DNA of 40,951 nt from Bremia lactucae (lineage: Eukaryota; Oomycota; Peronosporomycetes; Peronosporales; Peronosporaceae), in assembly GCF_004359215.1 (NCBI RefSeq), contig NC_090612.1, positions 6,328,290 through 6,369,240 on the forward strand. Reading direction: 5' to 3'. Positions 19,371 to 29,661 of the stretch are shown here, piece after piece. Under the pieces are notes generated by a model. It made no database searches, had not been told where the DNA came from, and worked only from the letters and a program-made list of their open reading frames with translations. Numbering within the stretch: the stretch's first letter is position 1; each line of letters starts with the position of its first letter. A program made the translations under genes and the position numbers.

Positions 19371-20500
19371 TGAGAAGGTGAGGTACATTGAGATACTTCT
19401 AGAGATCCCTATGGCCGTGTTAGTGTCCTATATACTATGCAGCTCTACAGGAGGCAGATCTCGGTCGATTGTGCTGTCACTCCGGTCCACGAGGGTCCGG
19501 AGTGCGAGTGTATGCTCTCGCGTTGTTCGTGTTGGCGTGGCGACGAGCGTGACTTCATTCAGCGCTGTTTGGCGCGTTGTAATCCACTGTCGAACGTCGT
19601 TGTTCAGGTGTTCTGCAAGTTCCGTGATGATTGGACGTCCGTCCTCTGCAGTCGTCTGCTGAGAGAGAGCCGTGTCCATCGCGATCTTGGCTGCTCGGTC
19701 GGCCATCTTGTTATGCTCGCGGTAATGATGCGTCCAGCTGCGGATGCCGAGCCCGTCCGCGCATCGTCTCGCTTTCAGATAGAGTTGTCGCAGTCGAGGC
19801 TGTTTCGGTACCCTGTGGCGTTGGTGCTGTCGGATGATCATATTGCTGTCTCCGATCACGTGCAACGGGCTGTAGCGAGCTGCCGCGGCTCAACGTAGTC
19901 CGACTCGGCCGTGTTTTTGGTCGTGTCGACTCGCGCATACGACATGCTGGACGCCCAGCAGATGTCTGTGGCGTGCGTGTCGATGTCGAATCGCAAGATG
20001 ACCGAGCCTGACCCTCCTGGCCCTGGGTTGCCTCTCGATCCTCCATCGAAGAAAAGCAAGAAGACAGAGCTTCGTATTACCATCCGCCTGTACTGCTTCC
20101 TCCTTGGTCGCCACCGCCCTTCACCACTGTAGAGACTCACGAGCCGCGAGAGTACCGGATGTCCCTGGAACTTGACTGTACTGCCCGGCACGTCTGCCGA
20201 TGCTTCACGCTCGCAGTCGCTCATCATTGCCACTGTACGTGGATCGCGTTGCAGTAGAGCGTCCGAGTAGATGATGATGTCCCCGTTGTCCGTTAGCATC
20301 CACGAGTGGTGCTGCTGGAACTCCACATTGACCGGTCTCAGTAACGTCGGTGTGTGCGGACGGTAGGGAAGCTGCGGAAAGTTAATCAAGAGTGTTTCAC
20401 AAAGGCGCTCCGCTGCCCGTCGAGTCGACGGCCGTGGATCCGGAGACTCGCGCATCTGGAACGTGATCTCGCCTCTCCTGCTCCACGACCACTCCATGAC
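19371..20500 (-). pseudogene. LINE C-terminal RNase H domain, frameshifted
   Basis: The minus strand carries a type-I RNase H, the domain that removes RNA from RNA-DNA hybrids, as found at the C-terminus of some LINE ORF2 proteins. FFDGGSRGNPGPGGSG (first D) and KNTAES (E) are in 19856-20497. After a single frameshift near 19900, VIGDSNMIIRQHQRH (D), SWTHHYREHNKMADRAAK (H and last D) are in 19428-19865. All four acidic catalytic positions are thus present. It lies beside the palindrome but reads in an order that cannot belong to the LINE copy inside the arms. Confidence 0.78.
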
Positions 20501-20519
20501 ATCTCCGAGCGTTCGCCGA

Positions 20520-20935
20520 CAGTCTGTCCGGAGATTCCGGTGCTGGGTTGCTACGTGAGTAAATCGGGATTTCGAGCCGATCCAGAGAAGGTGTCGTCAA
20601 TCTGTTCTTGGCCCACACCCAAGAATCCTACGGAGTTGCGTCAATGGCTCGGTCTAGCTAATTACTTGCACAAGTACACAAATGATTACGCCGGTTCTGT
20701 ACAGCCTCTGTCGTCACTTCTGAAGAAAGACGCCACATGGTCGTGGCGTCCCGAGCATCAAGCTGCCTTTGACGCAGTGAAGAAGAGCCTGGCGTCAGCG
20801 CCAGTCTTGGTACTCCCTGACGACACCAAGCCGTTTCATGTGGTGTGTGATGCAAGTGACTATGCAATTGGAGTCGTCAGGCAACTGACGACGACGATGA
20901 AGACGATCAATGTGCGACGTGTGTGTCGTTGAATC
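20520..20935 (+). pseudogene. Gypsy (family D) RT thumb and truncated RNase H
   Basis: The frame reads EIPVLGCYVSKSGFRADPEK, ELRQWLGLANYLHKYTNDYA, PLSSLLKKDATWSWRPEH, then VVCDASDYAIG at the start of RNase H. The RNase H then stops abruptly and joins QATDDDDEDDQCATC-like sequence near 20880-20930 that normally lies between RNase H and integrase. The RT catalytic half and most of RNase H are missing. The upstream boundary with the LINE piece is near 20500-20520. Confidence 0.82.
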
Positions 20936-21766
20936 TAACTCGGTCACTCCCGAGTTATGCCTTTTTGATGAAATCGTCGCGGCTTACGCGAACGATCCGG
21001 ATTACGCGGACATTATTGCCTATCTGCGCGCTCCCAGTGATGCTGCACTGGGAGCTCTTTCGCGAACAAAGCGTGAACATATTAAACGATACAGTATGGA
21101 TGGTGATTTGCTGTTATACAGCATCGATAAATTCGATGCACCTCGAACGGTGATTGCGAATGGCTTGGATTCGCGTGCTCGTATCATCCACGAGTACAAT
21201 GATGCCCCAATTAGCGGTCATCTGGGCCGCGAAAAGACATTTGCGGCTGTCTCACGTGACTTCTTCTGGCCCCACATGTACAAGTGGGTTCGAAACTGGA
21301 TTCGCACCTGCAAGAATATGTCAGCGAGTGAAGCCATCTCCATCGTCACAGGCACCCCTGCAACCTCTGCCGATTGCGCCTGGGGCTTGGCGCTCGGTTT
21401 CAATGGACTTATCTTCGGGCTTGCACCCGATGGCCAAGACCGAACGGGTATTCTGGTCTTTGTGGACAGATTAAGCAAAATGACACATCTGGTGCCTGTT
21501 CATGCAACGATCACCGCGGCTGAGACCGCGGTGCACTTCATTGACGCTGTGTTTCGCCATCACGGTCTACCAGACAACATAGTCTCGGACCGTGATCCTC
21601 GTTTCACATCGGCATTTTGGACGTCATTGTTCAAGTTGCTTGGCGCGAAGCTGCAAATGTCGACAGCAGCCCATCCGGAAACGGATGGGCAAACAGAGAG
21701 GGTTAATCGGGTCCTCGAAGATGTTCTTCGAAGTTAGCTACTTCCTTTACGAGTTGGAGTGCATTT
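20936..21766 (+). pseudogene. Gypsy (family D) integrase
   Basis: This is the integrase of the same gypsy. The H2C2 zinc-binding part is IIHEYNDAPISGHLGREKTF and FFWPHMYKWVRNW. The second cysteine pair and the first catalytic aspartate (CQRVKPSPSS, SVSMD) lie in frame 2 at 21330-21410, between two compensating frameshifts. The main frame then resumes with DRTGILVFVDRLSKM, NIVSDRDPRFTSAFW (second D) and HPETDGQTERVNRVLE (E). A further frameshift at about 21735 moves the continuation PLAEFALNNAVHASTG to another frame (21767-21961). The order is correct for a gypsy pol. Confidence 0.88.
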
Positions 21767-22674
21767 TTGCCACTCGCGGAGTTTGCACTCAACAACGCGG
21801 TTCACGCGTCAACGGGGTTGACGCCATTTTTTGCAAATTCGGCCCGTCATCCTCGTGTACCTACTCTTCTTGCCGTGGGTCAACCCACGGCTCTTCGTGG
21901 CTCAACTCTAGCGGGGGTGATAGTGGTAAACAACGGTCTGGTGCAGCTCACGGTATTCTGAGCGCGAATGTTGTCACCCAATCCAAGGTGAAGTCCTCTG
22001 TGTTGACGCCACGTGACGTGGCGTTCCCGCTAGCTCAATGGGCTGCACAGACGCTGATTGACCCTTCTTCGGGTATGCGAAGACCTCAAGCCAACTACGC
22101 GCCGATTGAATCAGCACGACCAATTGATGACATGGCTGTGTCAGAGTTTATACTCCAACGTCAACCCATCACGAGGTTTGTACGCGATACTCTTCGATCT
22201 GCAGTGGATAGACAGAAAGCGAATGCAGACAAATGTGGCAGAAAGAACATGAGTACCTTCAAGAAGAGTGATCGTGTATTGTTATCTACTGAAGGCCTAC
22301 GAGATTCTGCAGTAACCAATCTCGGCGCGAGCAAACTCGCGCCACGTTTCATCGGCCCATTCACGGTACTCAAGGCAATCGGCGACGCATACACGCTGGA
22401 CATCCCTTCGTCACTGCGACTTCACTTGACGTTATACGTCGGGCGGCTCAAGGAGTATCGTCCAGCTACGCTTCACGGGTTGGTTCCATCCTCGGAGTCA
22501 CTGCGACTTCACCCGACGTTTTACGTCGGGCCGCTCAAGGAGTATCGTCCAGCTACGCTTCACGGGTTGGCTCCGTCCTCGGAGTCAAAGGCTCATAGGT
22601 TGAGCTTCCCTCTCGCCTTGCTCGACGCGCCAGTGACATCGGACGTGGCTGCGTCCCAGTCTGCGCGTGCCTAA
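21767..22674 (+). pseudogene. Gypsy (family D) integrase C-terminal region
   Basis: Frames here include PLAEFALNNAVHASTGLTPF and RHPRVPTLLAVGQP. After about 22120 they include FILQRQPITRFVRDTLRSAV, NADKCGRKNMSTFKKSDRVL and LAPRFIGPFTVLKAIGDAYT, the SH3-like C-terminal part of integrase. The stretch ends with two copies of a 29-residue block (see tandem duplication 22411-22584) and a stop at 22674. Positions 21960-22120 contain inserted or rearranged sequence that is not typical of the family. Confidence 0.8.
22411..22584 (+). repeat. 87-bp tandem duplication in frame
   Basis: Units 22411-22497 and 22498-22584 are adjacent, each 87 bp (29 codons), and differ by a few substitutions. The encoded blocks start SLRLHLTLYVGRLKEYRP and SLRLHPTFYVGPLKEYRP. 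The duplication keeps the frame of the gypsy integrase C-terminus open. Confidence 0.95.
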
Positions 22675-23160
22675 GAACCTGGCGTTCCAGGTTCCGCATC
22701 CGTTCAAGCAGCTCGCGGTTCGACTGTCGAATTTCGCTCGCTGTTCTCTTAGCCCGCACAGCTCGATCAAGGGCAGCTTCAGCTTCCAGCTGGGCATCGA
22801 CAGCCTTGTTCACAGCCGCATCTACATCGTCCTGGGCAACCAGGACGCCAGCATTACCATCGCGAGGGCCCACCGCCGCTTGTAGACGCGGAAGGTCAGA
22901 AGCGCTGGATCGTGGAACGTTTGTTGGGTCACGAGGGCCCTCGTCGCGACTCCATCCGCGCGCGGTTCCAACCGCGCGCAAGTATCGTGTACGTTGGCTC
23001 CTCGCCCTTTCACTGAGTTTCACTAGAATGAATCGGGTTTCCACCCGAGCAGGATACGTGGGAACCGCGATCTTCGCTCCTACGAGACGTTCCAGACGTC
23101 GTTCGGGCATACGAGTCCGTGCATACGCTTGGTTCAGATTTGGTCGACGACCTGAGTGTT
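22675..23160 (+). pseudogene. Gypsy (family D) linker and chromodomain, frameshifted
   Basis: After a linker (22675-22865), the plus strand reads EGPPPLVDAEGQKRWIVERL (about 22868-22930), then KYRVRWL near 22980 in another frame, then WEPRSSLLRDVPDVVRAYE near 23055-23115 in a third. Together these are the parts of a chromodomain of the WIVERL...YRVRW...WEPRxxL type. Several frameshifts break it. A long open frame on the opposite strand (22553-23110) is considered an antisense shadow. Confidence 0.65.
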
Positions 23161-23400
23161 CTCGCGGTGAGCGAGGACGAGACGAACGACTACTGTGTCG
23201 TAGTGAAGCGTTACCACGACTACGAGACCAAGAGCGATTGCGAGAATGTCGTGGTGAAACATCACCACGACGACGAGAGGAAGAGCGACGACGAGAACGT
23301 CGTGGTGAATGTGTGTCACCACGACCACGCGAACGAGAACGTCGTGGCGAGCGCGTGGCACCACGACCCCGAGAACGCGAGTGGTGTCGTTAGCGTGCCG
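23160..23400 (+). repeat. Degenerate tandem repeat rich in CGAGAACGTCGTGG and CACCACGAC
   Basis: At least three diverged units, about 40-54 bp apart, each combine a CGAGAA(T/C)GTCGTGG block with a (A/G)(T/C)CACCACGAC block. Depending on the frame the product is alternating Arg/Glu (RRREEERRRERRGE) or His/Asp/Val rich. It follows the family D chromodomain and may be the variable tail of its polyprotein. Confidence 0.7.
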
Positions 23401-23783
23401 CGCCACAATTAACTGCGGTCTTGTGCTCTATCAAGCTGCGCTCATACCGTCCGATCCAGAGCTGTTCATATTCGCTGAGTGGATACTCAGCGACGTGTCG
23501 TTGCCAAGTTTCGCGAGTTGGACGAGGCATCGAGTCACAGTTACAAGATTCGTGCACGTGAACGTAGCAGAGTCGATCTACGCTCCACGCGTTCTCGCGT
23601 ATCTTCTCGCGCAGCACACCGACTGAGTGTTCGGCGTGGATATCTTCGCGATTAGCAAGCCACTGCTGCGTTAAAATAGTGTAAGCTAAGTACGGGTTGT
23701 TCTAGCCCCGTTACATCCTTGCCATCCAAGCAGGTTAAGTTGTAGATGCCACTGCGTGGTTCGTTTACATAAAGAAATAATGG
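23401..23783. other. Possible gypsy 3' end; LTR-like terminus CCCCGTTACA
   Basis: There is no recognised gene. The motif CCCCGTTACA at 23706-23715 matches the 3' terminus of the LTRs at 3491 and 40501, so an LTR of family D may end here. Its start could not be located. The Mutator-like element begins just to the right. Confidence 0.4.
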
Positions 23784-23860
23784 CCTTGTTCCATATTCTC
23801 CCCTCTTACTGTATAAGGTAATACTTCCAACATTGTTAGGCAGCACATTGATCACCCCTA
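23784..23860 (+). repeat. MULE left terminal inverted repeat
   Basis: This is 77 bp from CCTTGTTCCATA to TTGATCACCCCTA. It pairs with 26056-26132 on the opposite strand; most differences are transitions. Confidence 0.85.
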
Positions 23861-24011
23861 ACTCCTAACATCCATCCAATACAAGCACATCGCGTCCATT
23901 CCCCACTCATTCTTTCCATAGCGCCATTCTCCACCCATACATTCCGATACATCTCGCGTTGTCTCTCTCCTAAAATGTTTTCCACCATTCCGCCTATACC
24001 AGAGCTAGTCT

Positions 24012-25858
24012 ATGGCTCGCTGGAAGCGGCCACAGACGCGCTTCACGCGCCATGCTCGTGAAGCAGGCTACGCAGTTTCTATCAAAAGGAGAAAACGTGT
24101 CGCCAACAAACCCGATGGAGACATCAAGTCAGTCTATTTTGACTGCACAAAGGCAGGCCTGTATGTACCTCGCGCCAAAGAAAGGCTAACCAGCTCGGCG
24201 AAGACTGGTTGCCCTTTCAAAGTACGCGCGTTGAGATTGGCCCTCGATACTTGGTCAGTTGTTGGGTATGTGTCACTCACCATTTGTACATGCGTCCGCT
24301 CCGCTCACAACAGTGACCGCGTCCTGAGTGAGTCAGAATGCAAGCACGTGATCACACTTTCAAGTGCAGGAGCGCGATCAAAAGCATTCTCATAAGCCTG
24401 AGAAAGCAACATGATGATTGCAACGTCATTGCGCAGGATGTTTATAACAAACGTTCGAGGAGTCGACTCGCAGCTTTTGCTGACAGGTCTCCCTTGGCTG
24501 CTTAGCTTGATGCTCTTGCGGAAAGCGAGATGCATTTTGTTCATATAAATAGCAACCAATAGCTGTCCCATTTGTTCATCATTGTGCCTGTAGCTGGCAC
24601 AATTTATGCATCCTTTGAGAGCGAGAGGTTGTGGATCCTCTACGCAATTATAAAACCAATAAAAATGAATTCCCGTTACGCCATATAATTGGGGTAACAC
24701 GTCGGACAAGTCCTTCACATTTGCATACTGCTCTATGCAAAAAAAGAATCCACGGCGGATTACACGTAGGTGATAAAAAGATTGTGATATGTCTTTGAAC
24801 GTTATGTCATTCTCCCCAAGGTATTTGTAACTGCCGAGCGCTCGCTCTCGTGTCCGCTATTGCCGCCACGGCTAAAATCCTTTTGTGCCGAAGCATATTT
24901 ACAAGAATGATTATGCGAAGCAGCGTACTGACTTTACGAGCCAGGAGCAATTCAAAGCTGCGATGACCATCTGGACCTCAATTCTTTTCGCGAATACCGA
25001 GCGGGAATATGACGAAAAAGTGAGGGAGCTTCCGCCCCCCCCCGTATTTTTTTAATTACGTTGCCTCGACTTGGCTTGTGCACAAAGAGAAGTTTGTGGA
25101 TTTCTGAAAGCGTGGAGTCAACACTTCGGACATGTGACAACCACACGTGTTGAGAGCGCGCATTCGGCCCTCAAGCATCGGATATTTGTTTCGACCGGCG
25201 AATTTCATACTGTCCATGGTGCGTCAACCATGCTCAGAGCAGTATATCACTGTGACACAGAAAAACGCCAGCGAGAGAAGCATCACAGATATGCAATTTG
25301 GCAGCATGTTCTTCGAAATGATAGGAAAAATGAGTGTAGTGGCCTTGAGGTTCGCATTGCAGCGTTTCAAGCTGCGGCACAACCCCATAATCCATGTACA
25401 GGCTGCTTTGTGTCCACAATTGGCATCCCATGCGAGCATAAGTTTCACCAAGACTAGCTGAGAGTCCGCAATGGGTATTGGAAAAGAAGGATTTTGATGA
25501 GAACTGGTGGCTGGAAGCTCAGCGCAGTATCCCAGTGATAGCAGATGAGAGGCCCGTAGTAGAGGAAATAGCTGCTTTCCAGATGGCATGTGAAGCTGCG
25601 CAATCATAACATCAGCGGCAATAGCTTCTCAGTGGTCTGAGACGTTTGAATGCCACGGATATGACAACGATTCATGAGCCAGTAAAGATACAGACGCAGG
25701 GGGGGGCTAGTCTGGCTCAATTCGCAGGGTGCTATCTGAGTTTGAGCATGTTGAGCGAAACTTCGAACAAACTGCGGTTGTTGCGTTTGTTTCTGCTGTG
25801 CGGCGCTGCCGCTTATGCCAGTGGCACTGGTCACAATGCACGGACATGCTCTGCATAA
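24012..25858 (+). pseudogene. Mutator-like (MULE) transposase, FAR1 domain to zinc knuckle, decayed
   Basis: In order: 24012-24395 is a FAR1/WRKY-GCM1-type DNA-binding region (GYAVSIKRRKR, VYFDCTKAG, TGCPFKVRA). Then come DVYNKRSRSRLAAFADRSPL (about 24430-24490) and MHFVHINSNQ (about 24530). The catalytic core is largely lost or scrambled, but NDYAKQRTDFTSQEQFKAAM (about 24915-24970) and TEREYDEKVREL survive. TTTRVESAHSALKHR (about 25140-25180) holds the third catalytic glutamate. A SWIM-like zinc motif follows, CFVSTIGIPCEHK (about 25405-25450). A C-terminal zinc knuckle remnant (GTGHNARTC) ends at 25857. Many stops and frameshifts make it non-functional. Confidence 0.85.
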
Positions 25859-26055
25859 ACGAATGCTAATTAGAAAAAAACAATGCCAATTAAAAAACAG
25901 AAGAACAAACGGAGTCGCAAAGAACGAAAAGCAGAAGGATAAGTGAACGAATTATTGAAGAATACGACATCATTATTGACAAGTTGATTTTGCGGGTGTT
26001 TGTGCCTCGCGTCTCTGGTCTAGAAATTACGTCTTATATTGAGTGATGCAAGGGA

Positions 26056-26132
26056 TAGGGGTGATCAATGTGTTGTCTAATAATATTGGAAGTATTGCCT
26101 TATATAGTAAGAGGGGTGGGTATGGAACAAGG
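26056..26132 (-). repeat. MULE right terminal inverted repeat
   Basis: This is 77 bp starting TAGGGGTGATCAATG and ending TATGGAACAAGG. It is the reverse complement of the left repeat at 23784-23860, with about nine substitutions. Confidence 0.85.
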
Positions 26133-26750
26133 GAGGGTGGGAAACGATCACCGCCCATAAATAAGAATTGTTATTTTGAGACGTAATCAAAAATATTTTA
26201 CTTCGGCTTGACTTTGTTAGAGGTTTGAAGGAGACATCAAGGTTGCAACGTAAGATTGTCTTGTATTTACGTTCCATCACTGATTATTTGCTCAACAGCT
26301 CATACAATACTACAGCAAACGCATCCTGAGCGATTGTCAATCAGAACGATCGTACAATTCTTGGAAGGCTTTCCATCTAACCTCATCAATCTATCGTTTC
26401 CGCTCATGAAGTGCCATATTTCAAAGCTAAGCTTGCTATACCAAACATCGTGATTGTTAACAGCACCATAGCTCACTTATGCTGCGATACTTTCTGTCTT
26501 GTTTGGATCACCAAAACTGAAAAAGTTGGCTGTCAAATAATAAAAAAATCTCCCAAATCAAAGCTATCGAGTACGGATGCAGTGGTGAAAACGAAGACGC
26601 TGAATTACTCTCTTGGCGAACTCAAGAGCTCACAATATGAATTATTGGCGGTGTACGTCAATAGACGAAGAAAGTATCAAAAGCGATTGCCTTTTGCTTA
26701 AAGGACTTCCCATATCGGATAACGGTATAGCGAAGATTCGATAACTGTTG
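26133..26750 (+). other. Unrecognised open frames between MULE and LTR
   Basis: Two overlapping plus-strand frames (26256-26453 and 26411-26701) together could come from one frameshifted coding region, rich in Leu, Ile, Ser and Lys (FLEGFPSNLINLSFP, TKTLNYSLGELKSSQYELLA). No family is recognised and no start is supported. It could be a decayed transposon gene or chance. Confidence 0.25.
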
Positions 26751-27189
26751 CGGGGCACTAACGAGTTGTACTGGTTCAGTACACAAGTCCACTTCGCACT
26801 GCTTTAGTGCAAGTGGTGCCACACGTCACTTCACATACAGTAGTACGTGCAGAGGGAGACTCTCTTTAAAATACTCGCTGTTAAGAGGGTTGGAAGTAAA
26901 CTGTGCTACATATAATAAAGTTTTCTATTTCTATCTATTTAATCCTAACTGAATTATAAAATAATATAAAAGATGTAATAAAGTCTTATTTGTATATCTC
27001 TTTGCGCGCATCCAGCGGTGACTGGACCGCAGAGCAAGTAGATATAATGGCCTATATCTGCTAATAAATAAGCTTTTCGTATGTTTCTATGTAAAGCAAT
27101 ATTCCCCAAAATATTATCTTCCTTTTAGATATTGTATTAATTAACAACCTTTAAGTGTGAATTTATGTGACGATACACCCGTTAGATCA
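26751..27189 (-). repeat. Gypsy LTR (type B), minus orientation, partial
   Basis: Read on the minus strand from 27189, the sequence (TGATCTAACGGGTGTATCG, ACACTTAAAGGTTGTTAAT, ATAGGCCATTATA, CAGTCACCGCTGGA, AATAAGACTTTATTACAT) follows the full LTR at 39641-40501 closely to about 26860. After that only the end is comparable. The inner side of the downstream gag faces the 5' end of this LTR, so it is flipped relative to the gag leader at 27190-27318. Confidence 0.75.
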
Positions 27190-28042
27190 CCCCCCCCCTT
27201 AAACAACAATTACTTCGGCTGTCATTGAATAGAGTGGTCACTATAAAAACACTTGATTAAAAACGATGTTAATTGGTCAGAACCGTCAAATTCAAATTTA
27301 TCGCATGGTTAACGGTCCATGCGGTCGGCGAATAGTGCGGAACCTACGGCTGCGGTACGTGCAGCCGCGGGCGACGCATTATTGCCTCTTGCGGCAGACG
27401 TTTCGCCTGCCGTAGTATCCTCTTCTCCCGCAACACTAAATGTTGCGGGTGCACGTGGTGAGTCACCACGTGAATGCGACCCCTCTTTGGTGGTCGACTA
27501 TGGATGCGAGTCGGACGTAATGGCCGACTCAGGGAGAGCAGAACAGTCGGTTGATCATCGTCAGGCGGCTGACTATGATCCTTCGAATAAGGGTGGCTCA
27601 ATCGAATAGACGTGCTAATAGCATTCGCTATAGCATGTTTGGTTCCGAAGATGAGGATGATTCCTTATCGCCAGCACCGTCTCCCGTGCCGTCACCCGCA
27701 CTTACTTTTGTGCGTGGTGATGAAGATTGCGTAAGCCATCGTGATAAATGTTCTCGTGATACCCCTGCTTTAGTGAGTACCACTCAAGGGGGTGCAGACG
27801 ATAGAATGTCTCGTCTTGCCTCTGTGAAGAAGCCGTGGCTCTTGCCCGGACGGCTAGTCAGTAGCTTGTCTGGAGAGACTACTCCTCACAATAAATATCC
27901 CTTATTTAATGCGGCAAAGCTGTTTTGTAGACAGATTCAGCAAGATGGTACATCTTACTGCAGTACCAGAGTCAATCATGGCTTCGGGCTGTGCCCGTGT
28001 CTTTATCGACACGGTATTCAGACTCCATGGTTAACCCCGTGA
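27190..28042 (+). pseudogene. Gypsy leader and gag 5' part
   Basis: The leader CCCCTTAAACAAC at 27190-27210 resembles CCCCTTAAAGAAC just after the LTR at 40501. Gag opens at 27319 (MRSANSAEPTAA) and contains ECDPSLVVDYGCESD, corresponding to DADPSLIVDYNESTP of the gag at 40640. After a frameshift near 27600 an acidic, proline-rich stretch follows (MFGSEDEDDSLSPAPSPVPS) that resembles the one at 32280-32400. The gag core and zinc knuckle are absent because the frame is joined directly to integrase sequence near 28030. Confidence 0.65.
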
Positions 28043-28330
28043 ACTGGTCTCCGAAAGAGATTTACGATTCACGGTGGAGTTTTGGCAATACGTGTTCCGA
28101 TCTCTTGAACACGGCTGACTATGTCAAATTCTCATCATCCGGAGACAGATGGTCGGACGGAATCGCGTCCTCGAAGAGATAATTCTAGGTTACATCCAAT
28201 CGTATCCGAATTGGGGCGAGTTTTTACCGATGGTCGAATTCGTCATCAACAATTCAGTGCATGCGTCTACAACGCATAGACCGTTCTTCGTGAATGGCTA
28301 ACTCCATCCTCGCACACCCACCCAATTAGA
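28043..28330 (+). pseudogene. Gypsy (family A) integrase core end
   Basis: Across several frames the plus strand reads VEFWQYVFRSL-like sequence, then SHHPETDGRTE (the region of the third catalytic residue), then VLEEIILGYIQSYPNWGEFL and MVEFVINNSVHASTTHRPFF. These are the end of a gypsy integrase core. It follows gag with no protease, RT or RNase H in between, so most of pol has been deleted. The integrase fragment at 33091-33240 is the same family on the other strand. Confidence 0.78.
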
Positions 28331-28845
28331 AGGATCCTCTGTGTTCGGGGGGGGGGGGACTCGCACGAACAAAACAGCTCTGGATCATGCTCATCACGCG
28401 TCAAAATGTCTGACGACGCGAATGATGTTGATGTAGAAGCAATCGACATCGAAAGAGAGAAACCCAGCAATAGTGATGACTTAATTGTTCCCAAAAAAAT
28501 AGTACCAGCGAGGAATCTCTCGCTGGAAAGAGAAGATCACATGGCATATTATAGTTATGGGTAAACGTGGTGAACATATAAAAACCAACACAAGCACAAA
28601 AAGAATTAGTCTTTTGTGGGTCAGCATCTAACAACAAAACATCAGTGCGCACAAAGCGCAATGAAAAAGACAAAACAAATGTGTTAGCAAAAGGGATTTC
28701 TGCTGACCGAGAATCAGTAGTCTGTATCGTACAGGAATCTATTGCTAACGCAGTGGTGCGGTAGAAATGGAACGCCGACAAATATGTAAGAGCAAATGTT
28801 CTTTCATCTTAAATTAATAATCTAGTACTACTGTCTACGGTAAAC
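28331..28845 (+). pseudogene. Decayed gypsy pol interval
   Basis: A poly-G run at 28349-28359 is followed by TRTNKTALDHAHHASKCLT-like sequence, a linker typical of family A. Further on, degenerate QESIANAV and NADKYVRANVLSF-like pieces (about 28730-28810) lead into the integrase C-terminus. Opposite-strand open frames (28267-28781) look like shadows. Confidence 0.5.
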
Positions 28846-29661
28846 TTGCCTAAGCATCTAGTCACTAATGTGGATAGTAGTAAACTACTTCCCAAGTTCA
28901 TTGGATCATTCCGTGTACTGCATCGCAGAGGCAATGCGTACACAATAGAATTGCCACGAAGGATGCGAACGCATCCTACGTTATATGTTGGTCGGATACG
29001 CCTGTACCATCAGTACGCAGTTTCTTCCGAGGACGGATCTGACCACAGCATTCAAGAATCCTCAAAAGATTCTTGTGATCATGAACCAGACTCTCATATT
29101 AAGTATAAAAAATTCTCACTATCATGTCAAGTATGGAAATTCTCATGCCGAATCCAAAGTTCCTCGAAATCGCGATGAGCTGACGACAACTCGTCAAGAA
29201 GAGCCTGTACACTTCCGTTCGTACTCCAACATTGAGTTCGCACTTTCCGAACGGTCTTCCAATCGTTCGATACAGTGAGTCTGCACCGTCTGTTCCAACG
29301 AGTGCCGCTTACCGCGCTCGTGATCAAGACCCTCAATATATAGGTAGCGGTCGAGTTTGTCGATCTTCGTCTCTAGATCCGACACATAGGTCGGATCTAA
29401 TTTTCCCTCCTCCACCACAACCATTGGTGCATTCCCAAGGTGGTCAACGTTTTCTTGGAACATATCGTAAACCACCGTGATGTGAAGGGGCAGCAAACGA
29501 GTTATTTTGTTCGCTGGCGCGGTTATCCACCTTCGCATGACAGCTGGGAGCCTCGTTTCCAGCTGATTATTGACGTTGAGGGCCTCATCCGTCAAAATGA
29601 CGAGACTCATCCGATGGATCAGAAGGTCCATCGGAAAACACGCGCCCCCTGTCGCATGTAA
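28846..29661 (+). pseudogene. Gypsy (family A) integrase C-terminus and chromodomain
   Basis: Frame 28846-29178 carries LPKHLVTNVDSSKLLPKFIG, RVLHRRGNAYTIELPRRMRT and HPTLYVGRIRLYHQY, the integrase C-terminal SH3-like region and following tail. Frame 29440-29661 has the chromodomain (FLEHIVNHRDVKGQQTSYFV, RWRGYPPSHDSWEPR, QLIIDVEGLIRQNDETHP). A linker with stops separates the two. It is the best-preserved chromodomain in the window and matches the damaged copy at 1-660. Confidence 0.85.

Larger units (their letters stand above)
23784..26132 (+). mobile_element. Mutator-like element with 77-bp terminal inverted repeats
   Basis: The ends 23784-23860 and 26056-26132 are inverted copies of each other without gaps, matching at about 68 of 77 positions by eye. 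The interior carries a decayed Mutator-like (MULE) transposase in plus orientation. The inferred outer terminus reads CCTTGTTCCATA. No clear 9-10-bp target duplication is visible next to the inferred ends, so the true termini may lie a little further out or the flanks have changed. Confidence 0.82.

Noticed and set aside
19437..19898. 153-residue plus-strand frame opposite the LINE RNase H
   Set aside because: The minus strand carries clear RNase H motifs with catalytic residues, so the plus frame is a shadow.
22553..23110. 185-residue minus-strand frame, alanine/glutamate rich and coiled-coil-like
   Set aside because: It is antisense to the integrase tail, linker and chromodomain of the family D gypsy, which show recognisable motifs on the plus strand.
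23160..23400. CRISPR-like array
   Set aside because: Units are unequal and diverged, with no constant repeat or unique spacers, and the genome context is eukaryotic.
24305..24718. 137-residue minus-strand frame inside the MULE
   Set aside because: The plus strand in the same place reads MULE transposase blocks (DVYNKRSRSRL). The minus frame has no recognisable domain.
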